DNA of 36,743 nt from contig MGBV01000272.1 in NCBI GenBank assembly GCA_001788415.1, positions 757-37,499 on the forward strand, in the 5' to 3' direction. Under the pieces are notes generated by a model that was given only the letters and a program-made list of their open reading frames with translations, ran no database searches and was not told where the DNA came from. The DNA comes from Candidatus Rokubacteria bacterium GWC2_70_16 (GTDB taxonomy: Bacteria > Methylomirabilota > Methylomirabilia > Rokubacteriales > CSP1-6). Positions within the stretch are counted from its first letter, which is position 1; each line of letters begins with the position of its first letter. This document shows, in pieces, positions 7,255 to 14,987 of the stretch. The translations under genes were made by a program, and so were the position numbers.

Positions 7255-8372
7255 CCGAGCACCTCCCGATAGACCTCGACCATGAGGTTGGCCACGCGTT
7301 CCCAGGAGAAGTATGTTCGGGCCCGCTCGAGACCCCGCCGGCGGAGCTCCTGGCGAAGCTCGGGCTCCGTCAGGAGCCGCTCGAGGCACTTGGTCAGGGC
7401 GGCCGAATCCCGCTCCGGGAAGACGAGTCCGGCGTCCCCGATGACGAACGGAATGGCTCCGGACGCCGACCCGACGACGGGGACGCCGCAGGCCATCGCC
7501 TCGACGAGGACGCGACCGAACTGCTCGGCCCATTCGGGGGTCGTGTACGACGGCAGGACCAGCGCGTCCATGCACGCGAGGTACGCGGGCACTTCCTCGT
7601 GGGATGGATCCATGAAGACCAGCTTCGACGCCACCCCGAGGCGGTCTGCGACCTGCTCCAGCTCCCGCCGGTCGGGACCCCGGCCGTCGATCAGGAGCGA
7701 GAAATCCCCCGGCAGCCGCGCGGCCGCCTCGAGGAGGGTCCGGAGCCCCTTCGCGGGGATCAGCCGCCCGAGGTATCCAATCACGAACGCGCGTAGCCCG
7801 AGCCGCGCCCTGAGCGCCGGGTCCGCGCGCGGCTGGAATCGCTCCGGGTCGTATCCCAGTGGAATGACCCGGACATCGGACCGCCCGGCGCGCCGCTGCC
7901 ACAGGCGCTGGATCTCGGGGGTACCCGCCACGAGCCCGCTCACGGAGCCGAGCACGGAGCGCTCGATCAGCCGGAAGGGCAGCGGGTATCGCTTGTCCAG
8001 GTTCTGATACGTCGAGAGCACGATCTTCATGCCCCGTGCGCGCGCGGCCTTCGCGATCTGCCACGCCACGATGCTGTAGGGCTCCTGCTCGACGTGAACG
8101 ACGTCGGGACGGTACGCGTCCAGGACGCGCGCCACCGCCCGCCACCGGTACGCGAAGAGCGCCGGATGCCAGGTCAGGAGCGCGTCGCGCACGAACACCG
8201 CGAAGTCCGCGACGTGCGGCGGCTCGAAGTCGTAGCGATGCGCCGTGTCCCGGTCGTGCCAGCGTGACGGCACGAGCAGACCCACCTCGATCCCGCGATT
8301 TCGCGCGAGGACATGGAGTCGTTCCTGGTTGATGCGGAGGACACACGAGTGATTGGCATACAGGACCCGCAT
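7251..8372 (-). CDS. glycosyltransferase family 4 (GT-B fold)
   Basis: A 373-residue retaining-type glycosyltransferase. The N-terminal Rossmann domain includes DVVHVEQEPYSI (about 90-101). The C-terminal donor domain starts at VIGYLGRLIPAKG (about 197-209) and has the E-x7-E donor motif EQFGRVLVE (Glu283 and Glu291), followed by AMACGVPVVGS and GDAGLVFPERD. No signal peptide or membrane helix is visible; it should act at the cytoplasmic face on a lipid-linked acceptor with a nucleotide sugar. Donor and linkage cannot be read from sequence. ATG at 8372 is the first start after the stop of the upstream gene at 8381. Its own stop overlaps the next start by four bases. Confidence 0.9.
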   Translation of the reverse strand: MRVLYANHSCVLRINQERLHVLARNRGIEVGLLVPSRWHDRDTAHRYDFEPPHVADFAVFVRDALLTWHPALFAYRWRAVARVLDAYRPDVVHVEQEPYSIVAWQIAKAARARGMKIVLSTYQNLDKRYPLPFRLIERSVLGSVSGLVAGTPEIQRLWQRRAGRSDVRVIPLGYDPERFQPRADPALRARLGLRAFVIGYLGRLIPAKGLRTLLEAAARLPGDFSLLIDGRGPDRRELEQVADRLGVASKLVFMDPSHEEVPAYLACMDALVLPSYTTPEWAEQFGRVLVEAMACGVPVVGSASGAIPFVIGDAGLVFPERDSAALTKCLERLLTEPELRQELRRRGLERARTYFSWERVANLMVEVYREVLG

Positions 8373-8380
8373 CGCCACGG

Positions 8381-9859
8381 CTAGATCCGCCCGAGCACCA
8401 GGGCCCGCAGCAACAGGACGCGCTCGTGGATGAACGACCGCGCCCGTGCCCGGCGCGCGGGGCGCAGGAGGAAGATCCAGGCCCAGGCGACGACGGTGGT
8501 GACGGCGTCGAGGACCGCGACGGCGCGGACGAGCGGCAGCGTGCGCGGTCCGCGGTGTTTCTCGAAGAACCTGAGTTTCCCCCGGAAGGGCTTGTCGAAA
8601 ATCACCCCGATGTTCTTCGCGATGCTCTGGCCCCCGACGTGCACGGCCGCGGCGCGGACTACGATGCCCGTCTTCCATCCGGCCAGGCGCGCGCGATAGC
8701 ACCAGTCCACGTCCTCCCCGGTGTAGAAGAAGCCCTCGTCCAGGCGCCCCACTCCTTGCACGGCGATCCCGCGGATCATCGAGCAGCCCAGGCCCACCCA
8801 GTCCACCTCGCGGTCCTCCGTGTACCGCCAGCCGTGCAGCGTGAACGCCCGTACCAGGCGCTCGGGCGCGAGCTTGTGGAGGAAGAGCGCGGTGAAGAGC
8901 TCCGAGCCGAGCGACGGGAAGACCGAATGGGTCGGATGGTGGCGGCCGTCGGCGAACCTCAGCTTGCACGACACGGCGGCGTAGTCGCGGTGCGCCGCCA
9001 GGAACTCGCGCAGCGTCCGCAGCGCCGAGGCCTCGATGAAGGTGTCGCTGTCGAGCAACGCGACGTACGCTCCCCGGGCCAGGCGGATGCCCACGTTGCG
9101 TCCGGCGGCGGAGCCGAGATTGCGGTCCGTCCGGTGGTAGCGGACGGCGGGGAACTGCTCGCGCACCATCGCCTCGGTCCCGTCCTCGGAATGGTTGTCG
9201 ACGACGATCACCTCGACCGGCTCGCCGAGCGCATCCAGGTCGCGGTGCACCGTCTCGAGCGCCCGCCTGAGCAGGCTCAAGGTGTTGAAGGTCAGGAACA
9301 CGATGGACACGTCGGGACCCGGGGCGACCGCGAGGAGCTTGCGGAACACGTGGAAGCTCTGGCCGTGAAGCTCCTCGAGGCGGTCGCCGTGGAACCGGAC
9401 GGTCCGGTTCAGGCGCGCCGCGTACGCCTGGAGGTCGTCGCCCTGGAGCTTCTCGAACCCCAGGTGCCGGTAGACCGCGACCGCCGGGCTGCCCGCCGCG
9501 CTCGCGGCCACGGTCAGCTCCGTCCGCTCGCCCGACAGCCAGGCCAGTCGCTCCAGGCCTGCGATCAGCGATCGCCCGGCCCCCCGCCCCTGGCAGCGCG
9601 GCTCGACCGCGAGGCGGTGGATGTGGACCGCGCCCGCGCGGGGCGCCGACGCGACGCAGAAGCCGGCCAGCGCGCGGGCGCCGTCGACGGCCGCCAGACT
9701 CAGCGCCCACTTCCCGTCGAGGTCCCGCCGGAATTGCTCGGCCGTCCAGCCCGCCTCCGCGTACGCGGCCCCCATCGTCTGGAAGAGGCGCCCGTCGAGC
9801 CGCACGAGATCGTCGAGCCAGCGGGACATCCCCGCCCGGTCGAGCGGGACCAGCCGCAT
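8381..9859 (-). CDS. GNAT acetyltransferase-glycosyltransferase family 2 fusion
   Basis: A 492-residue two-domain protein. Residues 1 to about 140 form a GNAT domain: IHRLAVEPRCQGRGAGRSL (79-97) has the Q-x-x-G-x-G acetyl-CoA loop and AVAVYRHLGFEK (127-138) is the terminal motif. After a linker containing LHGQSFHVFRKLL, a GT2 domain starts near 184 (VSIVFLTFNTLSLL), with VIVVDNHSEDGT (about 218-229) and the nucleotide-metal motif LLDSDT (268-273). YTGEDVDWCYRARLAGW holds the E-D catalytic-base region. The C-terminal 60 residues carry a hydrophobic segment. The PIG-L deacetylase ends 8 bases upstream. Plausibly the protein transfers a sugar and acylates its amino group; GNAT substrate is unproven and could be a protein or nucleotide sugar. 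Confidence 0.88.
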   Translation of the reverse strand: MRLVPLDRAGMSRWLDDLVRLDGRLFQTMGAAYAEAGWTAEQFRRDLDGKWALSLAAVDGARALAGFCVASAPRAGAVHIHRLAVEPRCQGRGAGRSLIAGLERLAWLSGERTELTVAASAAGSPAVAVYRHLGFEKLQGDDLQAYAARLNRTVRFHGDRLEELHGQSFHVFRKLLAVAPGPDVSIVFLTFNTLSLLRRALETVHRDLDALGEPVEVIVVDNHSEDGTEAMVREQFPAVRYHRTDRNLGSAAGRNVGIRLARGAYVALLDSDTFIEASALRTLREFLAAHRDYAAVSCKLRFADGRHHPTHSVFPSLGSELFTALFLHKLAPERLVRAFTLHGWRYTEDREVDWVGLGCSMIRGIAVQGVGRLDEGFFYTGEDVDWCYRARLAGWKTGIVVRAAAVHVGGQSIAKNIGVIFDKPFRGKLRFFEKHRGPRTLPLVRAVAVLDAVTTVVAWAWIFLLRPARRARARSFIHERVLLLRALVLGRI

Positions 9860-9867
9860 CGCCGCGG

Positions 9868-10572
9868 TCACAGCACCATGCGGTAGCAGACGAAGGCCTC
9901 GGCGGCCTCGACCGCGATCTCCCGGCCCTTGACCCGCGCGATGTCGACCATGCTCTCGAGGCTGCCGAAGTGACGCGACGACTTGATCTGCGAGCGGTGC
10001 CGGCGAAAGGCCTCGACCTTCGTGTCCAGGTACGCGGAGATGTCGACGTAGAGCGTCGGGTGGAAGTGCTGGTGGTACCACGAGAGCGTCGGATTGTCGT
10101 AGGTCACGACCATCGTGGGCGCGTGCTTGTACTCCGGCAGGTGCGGCCGACAGGCGGTGAACCCCGCCTCGAACACGGCGACGTGGTCCTGGTTGTAGGA
10201 CGGCGCGGGGAGGGCGACGATGGTCGGCTTGAGCGTGTTGATGGCCAGGCGGCACCCCCGCTCGAACCGCTCGACCAGATCGCGGCGCGGCAGGGCGTCC
10301 AGCCGCAGCAGGCGCTCGGGGTCGGTGAAGAGCACCTCGTAGTCGTCCACCTTCAGGAAGCGCATGACGTCGTCCAGCTCCTGCGCGCGCGTCGTCGCGG
10401 TGACCGGCTCCATCCCGCCGGCGACGTAATGCGGCAGGTCGGCCAGGGCTACGACGATCACGTAGACCTCTCCGCCGTGGTCCTTGATCTTGGCGATCGT
10501 CCCGGCGCATCCGTAGGTCTCGTCGTCGGGATGGGGCGAGATCACCAGCAACCGCTGTTCGCTCAGCTCCAT
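9868..10572 (-). CDS. PIG-L family N-deacetylase
   Basis: A 234-residue zinc-dependent deacetylase of the LmbE/PIG-L/MshB superfamily. ISPHPDDETYG (11-21) contains the metal and catalytic residues His14, Asp16 and Asp17. The second metal site, usually H-x-D-H, reads NQDHVAVFEAG (127-137): Asp129 and His130 are kept, but the first histidine is Asn127. Relatives remove N-acetyl from GlcNAc units in GPI, mycothiol and antibiotics. No signal peptide is present, so it acts in the cytoplasm on a nucleotide sugar or lipid-linked glycan. ATG at 10572 lies 9 bases after the SGNH gene stop. Position just before the GNAT-GT2 gene suggests deacetylation followed by a new acyl group. Confidence 0.9.
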   Translation of the reverse strand: MELSEQRLLVISPHPDDETYGCAGTIAKIKDHGGEVYVIVVALADLPHYVAGGMEPVTATTRAQELDDVMRFLKVDDYEVLFTDPERLLRLDALPRRDLVERFERGCRLAINTLKPTIVALPAPSYNQDHVAVFEAGFTACRPHLPEYKHAPTMVVTYDNPTLSWYHQHFHPTLYVDISAYLDTKVEAFRRHRSQIKSSRHFGSLESMVDIARVKGREIAVEAAEAFVCYRMVL

Positions 10573-10581
10573 GGGCCCCTC

Positions 10582-11790
10582 TCAGCACCTCGCCCCGGCC
10601 AGCGCTCCGCTTCGCCGAAGCCCGGCCGCCACCGCCCGCGCGTAGACCCGGGCGCCGCGGGCGTTGAGATGCATGTCGTAGCGATAGAAGAGCGGGCGGT
10701 CGGCGGCCGGCGCCGCGCGAAACGCCTCGAGGCTGTTGACGACCGTGACCCGCTGGCTCACGCCGAAGGCCTCCAGGGTCCGAAACGGGGTCGTGGAGCC
10801 GTACAGCCCCGGCCCGAGGCCGAAGTAGCGGCGGCCGGGCTCGGACTCCTCCGGCGCGACCTGGTGGCCGTACGGACTCACGGTCAACACCCACTGGACA
10901 CCGTGGGATCGAAGGAGGTCGCCCATCAGCGCGAGGTAGCGCCGTGACCGCGCCCAGTGACCCGGCAGGTCCGCGCCGTCGCGCGTGATGGCGAAGCGAT
11001 CCGCACGGATATCGCCGACCAGCCCGCGGGCCTCAAGGTCCCGCGGCGTGTCCAGGGTCATCCGGCTCACGCCGAACACCTCGCGCACGGCCGGCACGGC
11101 CCGCACCAACTGGAAGAGCTTCGCGGCGCGTACCGCCCGCTCGAGGACGCCCCGCGGCGCTTCGGCGGGAAGCCCGGGCCCATCCACAGCCGGGCCGCTG
11201 TCAAGGCCAGACACGGCCTCGGGTACGTCGCCGGCGGCGATTCGCGCGAGCCGGGAGTAGATGTAGTCATCCTGGACGTCGGACATGTCGAAATGCTGGA
11301 CGACCAGGTCCGGCGCCAGCCGCAGCCCGGTGGTCTTCACAAAGAGATACTCGAGGATCGGCGAGAAGCTCGCGACCCCCGCGTTGAGGACCTCGAAGCG
11401 TGTGCGGCAGGTCCCGGCGTTCAGCAGGCGCTCGAGCTGCTTGGGAGGCGTGTCGTCGAGCGCGAGTCCCGCGCCGTCGATCGTGGAGTCCCCGGTCCAG
11501 AGTATGCGGTACGTCCCCGGCGGCTTCGTCGGGGCGGTCTCCCGGTCGCGGAGCCCGAGGCTGTTGACCTGATACTCGACGTCCCACTCGCTCGTCCGCT
11601 GCCTTCCGCGCGCATTCGGCACGAGACCATGGTGATAGACGGGATCCGGCCGACGGAAGCGCGTCTCGTCGTAGGGGCGAAGGTACACGCGCAGCGCCGC
11701 CTCGGCAAGCACGAGCCCGCTCAGCAGCCCGAGGAGGAGCAGGAACGTTCGTCGCATCCTCCAGGGGAGTATAATCCGCCTCGGACTCAT
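10582..11790 (-). CDS. membrane-anchored SGNH hydrolase-like protein
   Basis: A 402-residue protein with a basic N-terminus and one membrane helix (about 15-33), then an extracytoplasmic SGNH domain. TGDSTIDGAGL holds Ser102, FEVLNAGVASFSP is the oxyanion block, and YDMHLNARG gives Asp372 and His374. A spacer of about 110 residues in the middle is longer than in compact GDSL esterases. ATG at 11790 is chosen because it overlaps the upstream stop (ATGA) and has GGAGG just before it; a second ATG at 11757 would shorten the basic head by 11 residues. The protein probably adds or removes O-acyl groups on the exported glycan. It resembles the products at 4730 and 22209-24568 in design rather than in close sequence. 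Confidence 0.85.
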   Translation of the reverse strand: MSPRRIILPWRMRRTFLLLLGLLSGLVLAEAALRVYLRPYDETRFRRPDPVYHHGLVPNARGRQRTSEWDVEYQVNSLGLRDRETAPTKPPGTYRILWTGDSTIDGAGLALDDTPPKQLERLLNAGTCRTRFEVLNAGVASFSPILEYLFVKTTGLRLAPDLVVQHFDMSDVQDDYIYSRLARIAAGDVPEAVSGLDSGPAVDGPGLPAEAPRGVLERAVRAAKLFQLVRAVPAVREVFGVSRMTLDTPRDLEARGLVGDIRADRFAITRDGADLPGHWARSRRYLALMGDLLRSHGVQWVLTVSPYGHQVAPEESEPGRRYFGLGPGLYGSTTPFRTLEAFGVSQRVTVVNSLEAFRAAPAADRPLFYRYDMHLNARGARVYARAVAAGLRRSGALAGARC

Positions 11791-13334
11791 CGCCTCCGGA
11801 CGGGCACGGCTCCCCGCTCCCGGTCGAGCCATCGCACGACGTCCGTCGAATCGCGAAGGCCTCCCTTGAGCAGCTCGAGGATCAGCCCGTGGAGCAGGAG
11901 CGTGTTGAAGGGCGGGTCGTACGCGGTCGGAGTCCGCCGGCCGGCGAGCTTGAGCACGAAGGGCACCCGGTAGTCCCGGCGGCCATCGAGGGCGATCGAC
12001 TCCGCCCACGAGTGGTCCGCGGTGACCACCACGGTCGTCCGCTCCCACACACCGGCGCGTTCCATCGCGCGCCTGACCTCCCCGAGGGTCCGATCCACGA
12101 GCTGGAGGTTGTCGAAATAGCCGGCCACCGGGTCGGCGTCGAGGCTGAAGTCGTCCTTGAAGCGGTCGTAGATGAACGCCTCGTGCGGGATCGGCCAGTG
12201 GACGAGCAGCAGGTCGAGGTCCGGCCGTGCCGCCGCCTCGCGCGCCGCCTCGAGGACGTCAAGGTATCTGCGGGTGCCCCGCTCGCGGTGCCGTCGAAGC
12301 TGCCGCGCGCCTTCCCGGTATCCGAGGCGCCACACGGCCGGCACGGTGCCGATGAGCGTCTCCGTCTGAAGCCCCATCACCTCGGGCAGGCTCGCCGCGC
12401 CGGCCGACACCATCCGGCAGCTGGTCAGGGTCCCGCCCAGCACCTCGCAGTACGGCAGGTACCACCCGACCACGCCGCCGCGCGCCCCGAGCGCGCGGGC
12501 CCTGGAGAACACGCTCGGCTGGCTGCTCCACAGTACGCTCCGATCGGCGCCGACGAACCGCACCGTCATATCGCCGGGGTAGTACGGCTTCACCTCGGCA
12601 ACCCGCCGCCCGGTGATCAGCGCCGGCATCGCCGCCGCCGTGCTGCCTCCCGGGGGGAACGCGTTCCGCGCGCACAGCCCCTCGCCGCAGAGCCGGTCGA
12701 GCTCCCGGAGCCTCACGGTCCGCGGCCGCTCGGGGAAGCTCAGGCGATAGTCCATCGCGTCGAAGAGGAGCCACACGACCCGCTGCGTAGGGCCTTCTGT
12801 CGGCGCGCGCACCCCGGCTCGCTCCTCGACGACGGTCCTCGGCGTCTCGTGCCTGACCAGCACCCTCGCCGCGTGGAAGAACGTCACCGCAACGAACGGA
12901 AGGCAGACCAGGAGGACGGTGGCGATCCCGGCGACAACCCGGTCCTGCCATCGCACGAGCAGGCCGACCGCGACGGCGGCCAGCGCGATTCCCACAGCCA
13001 TCGTCCCACCCCCCCCAAACGGCGCGGCCAGCGCCGGCACGGTCAGGTCGGTCAGCTGGACGCGGATACCGTTCAGGGGAACCGCCACGGCCAGGAGGAA
13101 CATCCATTGCATCGTTCGGCGCGCCCACGGACGCTGCAAGCGCGTCGCCCCGAGCACGACAACCCACAGCGCCAGGGCGAGGAGAAGGACGTTCAGGACG
13201 ATGCCGACGAGATACGTCCGCACGTTCCCGACTTCGACGATGTTCGGCGAATCGAACAACCGGGACCAGACCGTGATGAACGACAGGTTCGCCAGCGACA
13301 GCGCCACGGCGGCGTCTCGCAGAGCGGCTCTCAT
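11787..13334 (-). CDS. sulfatase/alkaline-phosphatase-superfamily integral membrane protein
   Basis: A 515-residue protein. The first 160 residues hold about four to five membrane helices and the rest is a periplasmic alkaline-phosphatase-superfamily domain. VVWLLFDAMDYRLS (about 187-199) provides a metal aspartate (Asp192). GGSTAAAMPALITGRR (229-244) is the nucleophile loop with Ser231/Thr232 where true sulfatases have the formylglycine C/S-x-P-x-R. VVTADHSWAES supplies Asp440 and His441. This layout matches phosphoethanolamine or phosphoglycerol transferases (EptA, OpgB, LtaS) more than sulfatases. A phospho-group transfer onto the glycan or lipid is therefore plausible but unproven. Start and stop are both four-base overlaps with neighbours, so translation is tightly coupled. 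Confidence 0.78.
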   Translation of the reverse strand: MRAALRDAAVALSLANLSFITVWSRLFDSPNIVEVGNVRTYLVGIVLNVLLLALALWVVVLGATRLQRPWARRTMQWMFLLAVAVPLNGIRVQLTDLTVPALAAPFGGGGTMAVGIALAAVAVGLLVRWQDRVVAGIATVLLVCLPFVAVTFFHAARVLVRHETPRTVVEERAGVRAPTEGPTQRVVWLLFDAMDYRLSFPERPRTVRLRELDRLCGEGLCARNAFPPGGSTAAAMPALITGRRVAEVKPYYPGDMTVRFVGADRSVLWSSQPSVFSRARALGARGGVVGWYLPYCEVLGGTLTSCRMVSAGAASLPEVMGLQTETLIGTVPAVWRLGYREGARQLRRHRERGTRRYLDVLEAAREAAARPDLDLLLVHWPIPHEAFIYDRFKDDFSLDADPVAGYFDNLQLVDRTLGEVRRAMERAGVWERTTVVVTADHSWAESIALDGRRDYRVPFVLKLAGRRTPTAYDPPFNTLLLHGLILELLKGGLRDSTDVVRWLDRERGAVPVRRR

Positions 13335-14767
13335 CCCCGCCGGTCCAGCACGTACAGCCACCGGGCCTCGGCCACCTGGCGACAGGCGGCGACCGTGAAC
13401 TCCCGGCGGCACTCGGCCTCGAAGCGCTCCCGCGTCAGGTCGGCGAACAAGGCGTCACGTCCTCGTGCCAGCCGGCGGAACATCGGATCGGCAGGAGCCA
13501 CGAACTCCACGATCAGCGTTCGCGTGCCGAGTTGGGCGCCGAGGGAGACGATCTCGCTGAGCGGAATCTGCTCGCCCACGAGCAGGTGGTGCGCCACGGC
13601 CAGCATCAGCACCGTGTCGAACGCCCCCCGGGCGCGGTCGAGGAACGCCCGGCACTCCGCGTTGCGCCACCCGACGGCCGGGCTCGGCCGCGCTAGGTCG
13701 ACGACGAGCGGGAGGATGTCGAGGCCCGCCCCGCGCGCCTCGCGCCACAGCGCGCCCACCACCGCCGGGTCGGCGTCGATCGCGACGACCGCCGCGCCGC
13801 CCCGCGCCGCCTGGACGCTGAACCGCCCGGTGTTGCACCCGACGTCCAGGACGTTCCGCGGACGCCGCTCCGCGAGCACCGCGTCCACGAGCGCCTGCTT
13901 GGCCGCGGCATACGCGGGCGTGGAGGTCTCACGCGCGACCGCGTAGTCGGACCAGCGCGACGACGCGCTCGGTGGGGGCGCGGCGGCCGCCAGGATCCGG
14001 CGCAGGTGCTTCAGCAGGGCGCGCAGGACGTGTCGAGCGCGTTCCGGATCGGCGAGCCGCCGCTCCCGATAGACGGCGGGATCGCTCTGCGGGCGGCACG
14101 CGGCCAACCAGACGGGCAACGACACCGCGGTGAGGAACGGCGGCCGGAGCCTCCGCAGCGGGCCGCACAGCCGGTAGACCTCGGATGGCTCGAGGCCGTC
14201 GCGACGCGCCAGCAGGAGCTGGTCCAGGGGCAGCCCGAGGTGCTTGCCCACGAGCAGCGGGAGCACGAACGTCCGGACGAACTGGCCGTACGGCAGCCAC
14301 GTCGGATCGCCGGCGTGGCGCGCCTCGAACGAGAGCACGTCGACAAAGATGGGCTCCGAACCCTGGAAGAGCACGTTGTAGGGGGTGGCGTCCTTCAGGC
14401 CGAGCCCCTCGGCGAGCAGCGCCTCGGCGAGGTCCAGGGTGAGGGCCCCGGCGGCGTGGAGCATCTCCAGGGGCCACTCGTAGGGGAAGCTCTCGAAGAG
14501 CCTCTCGTGCTCCACCAGCGCGGCGCCCTCGGCGCCTTCCGTGAGCGCGCCGTCGTCCCACGTCGACCGCAGGTCGGCGGCTGCCACCGCGTCCAGGAGC
14601 CGGGCGCCGATCCCCCGCCCGGTCCTGACGAACTCGCGCACGGCGGCCGACGAAAGGTACGCGTCCAGGTTCGGGCGGCCCGTCGGGTTGACGGCGCGGA
14701 TCAGGCGACCGCCGGCCTTGATCAGGCGCCCCCCGGGGTCCCGGAACGAGAGTGGGCTAGCGGTCAC
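13331..14767 (-). CDS. NoeA-like class I SAM methyltransferase with kinase-like N-terminal region
   Basis: A 478-residue protein. The C-terminal half is a Rossmann methyltransferase: NVLDVGCNTGRFS (305-317) is SAM motif I, VVAIDADP motif II, and DTVLMLAVAHHLL the post-II/III region. The N-terminal 250 residues are unusual: LKDATPYNVLF (124-134) followed by PIFVDVLSFE (139-148) looks like the catalytic loop and metal loop of aminoglycoside-phosphotransferase-type kinases (D-x-x-x-x-N, then D). Proteins of this layout are, as I recall, annotated as NoeA-like after the rhizobial host-specific nodulation gene. The GTG start at 14767 lies inside the upstream gene (11-base overlap). It probably methylates the glycan or its lipid-linked precursor; whether the N-terminal part phosphorylates anything is unknown. 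Confidence 0.8.
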   Translation of the reverse strand: MTASPLSFRDPGGRLIKAGGRLIRAVNPTGRPNLDAYLSSAAVREFVRTGRGIGARLLDAVAAADLRSTWDDGALTEGAEGAALVEHERLFESFPYEWPLEMLHAAGALTLDLAEALLAEGLGLKDATPYNVLFQGSEPIFVDVLSFEARHAGDPTWLPYGQFVRTFVLPLLVGKHLGLPLDQLLLARRDGLEPSEVYRLCGPLRRLRPPFLTAVSLPVWLAACRPQSDPAVYRERRLADPERARHVLRALLKHLRRILAAAAPPPSASSRWSDYAVARETSTPAYAAAKQALVDAVLAERRPRNVLDVGCNTGRFSVQAARGGAAVVAIDADPAVVGALWREARGAGLDILPLVVDLARPSPAVGWRNAECRAFLDRARGAFDTVLMLAVAHHLLVGEQIPLSEIVSLGAQLGTRTLIVEFVAPADPMFRRLARGRDALFADLTRERFEAECRREFTVAACRQVAEARWLYVLDRRG

Positions 14768-14987
14768 GGGTCCGACGCCCCAGGCAGAACTCGACCACCT
14801 TCTTCGCGACCGACCGGAGGAGTTTCCACACGTAGAAGAAGAACCCGACGAAGGCGGCCAGCAGGAGTTGCAAGAGCAGCGCGCCCGTTCCCGGGTCCAC
14901 GTACGCCTCCGCGCACTCCACCCACGTCGCCCACAGCCACGCGGCCAACCAGAGCGGTCTCGGCGGTTGACGGCCCACGCCGCTCAC
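14757..14987 (-). CDS. small membrane protein with YVDPGTG motif
   Basis: A 76-residue protein: a hydrophobic head resembling a signal peptide (LWLAAWLWATWVECAEA), the motif YVDPGTGALLLQ (about 29-40), one membrane helix (about 38-57) and a basic tail. Short proteins with this Y-V/I-D-P-G-T/S-G motif ahead of a membrane span recur in polysaccharide and exosortase-type loci, but I know of no assigned function. GTG start overlaps the upstream methyltransferase stop (GTGA), and its end overlaps the NoeA-like start by 11 bases, so it is embedded in the operon and very likely translated. A structural subunit or chaperone for a membrane enzyme is a guess. Confidence 0.75.
   Translation of the reverse strand: MSGVGRQPPRPLWLAAWLWATWVECAEAYVDPGTGALLLQLLLAAFVGFFFYVWKLLRSVAKKVVEFCLGRRTRDR

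Noticed and set aside
5776-8346. Apparent 856-residue ligase with long N-terminal extension
   Set aside because: The extension is the glycosyltransferase gene read out of frame; the GTGA overlap at 7251-7254 marks the true start.
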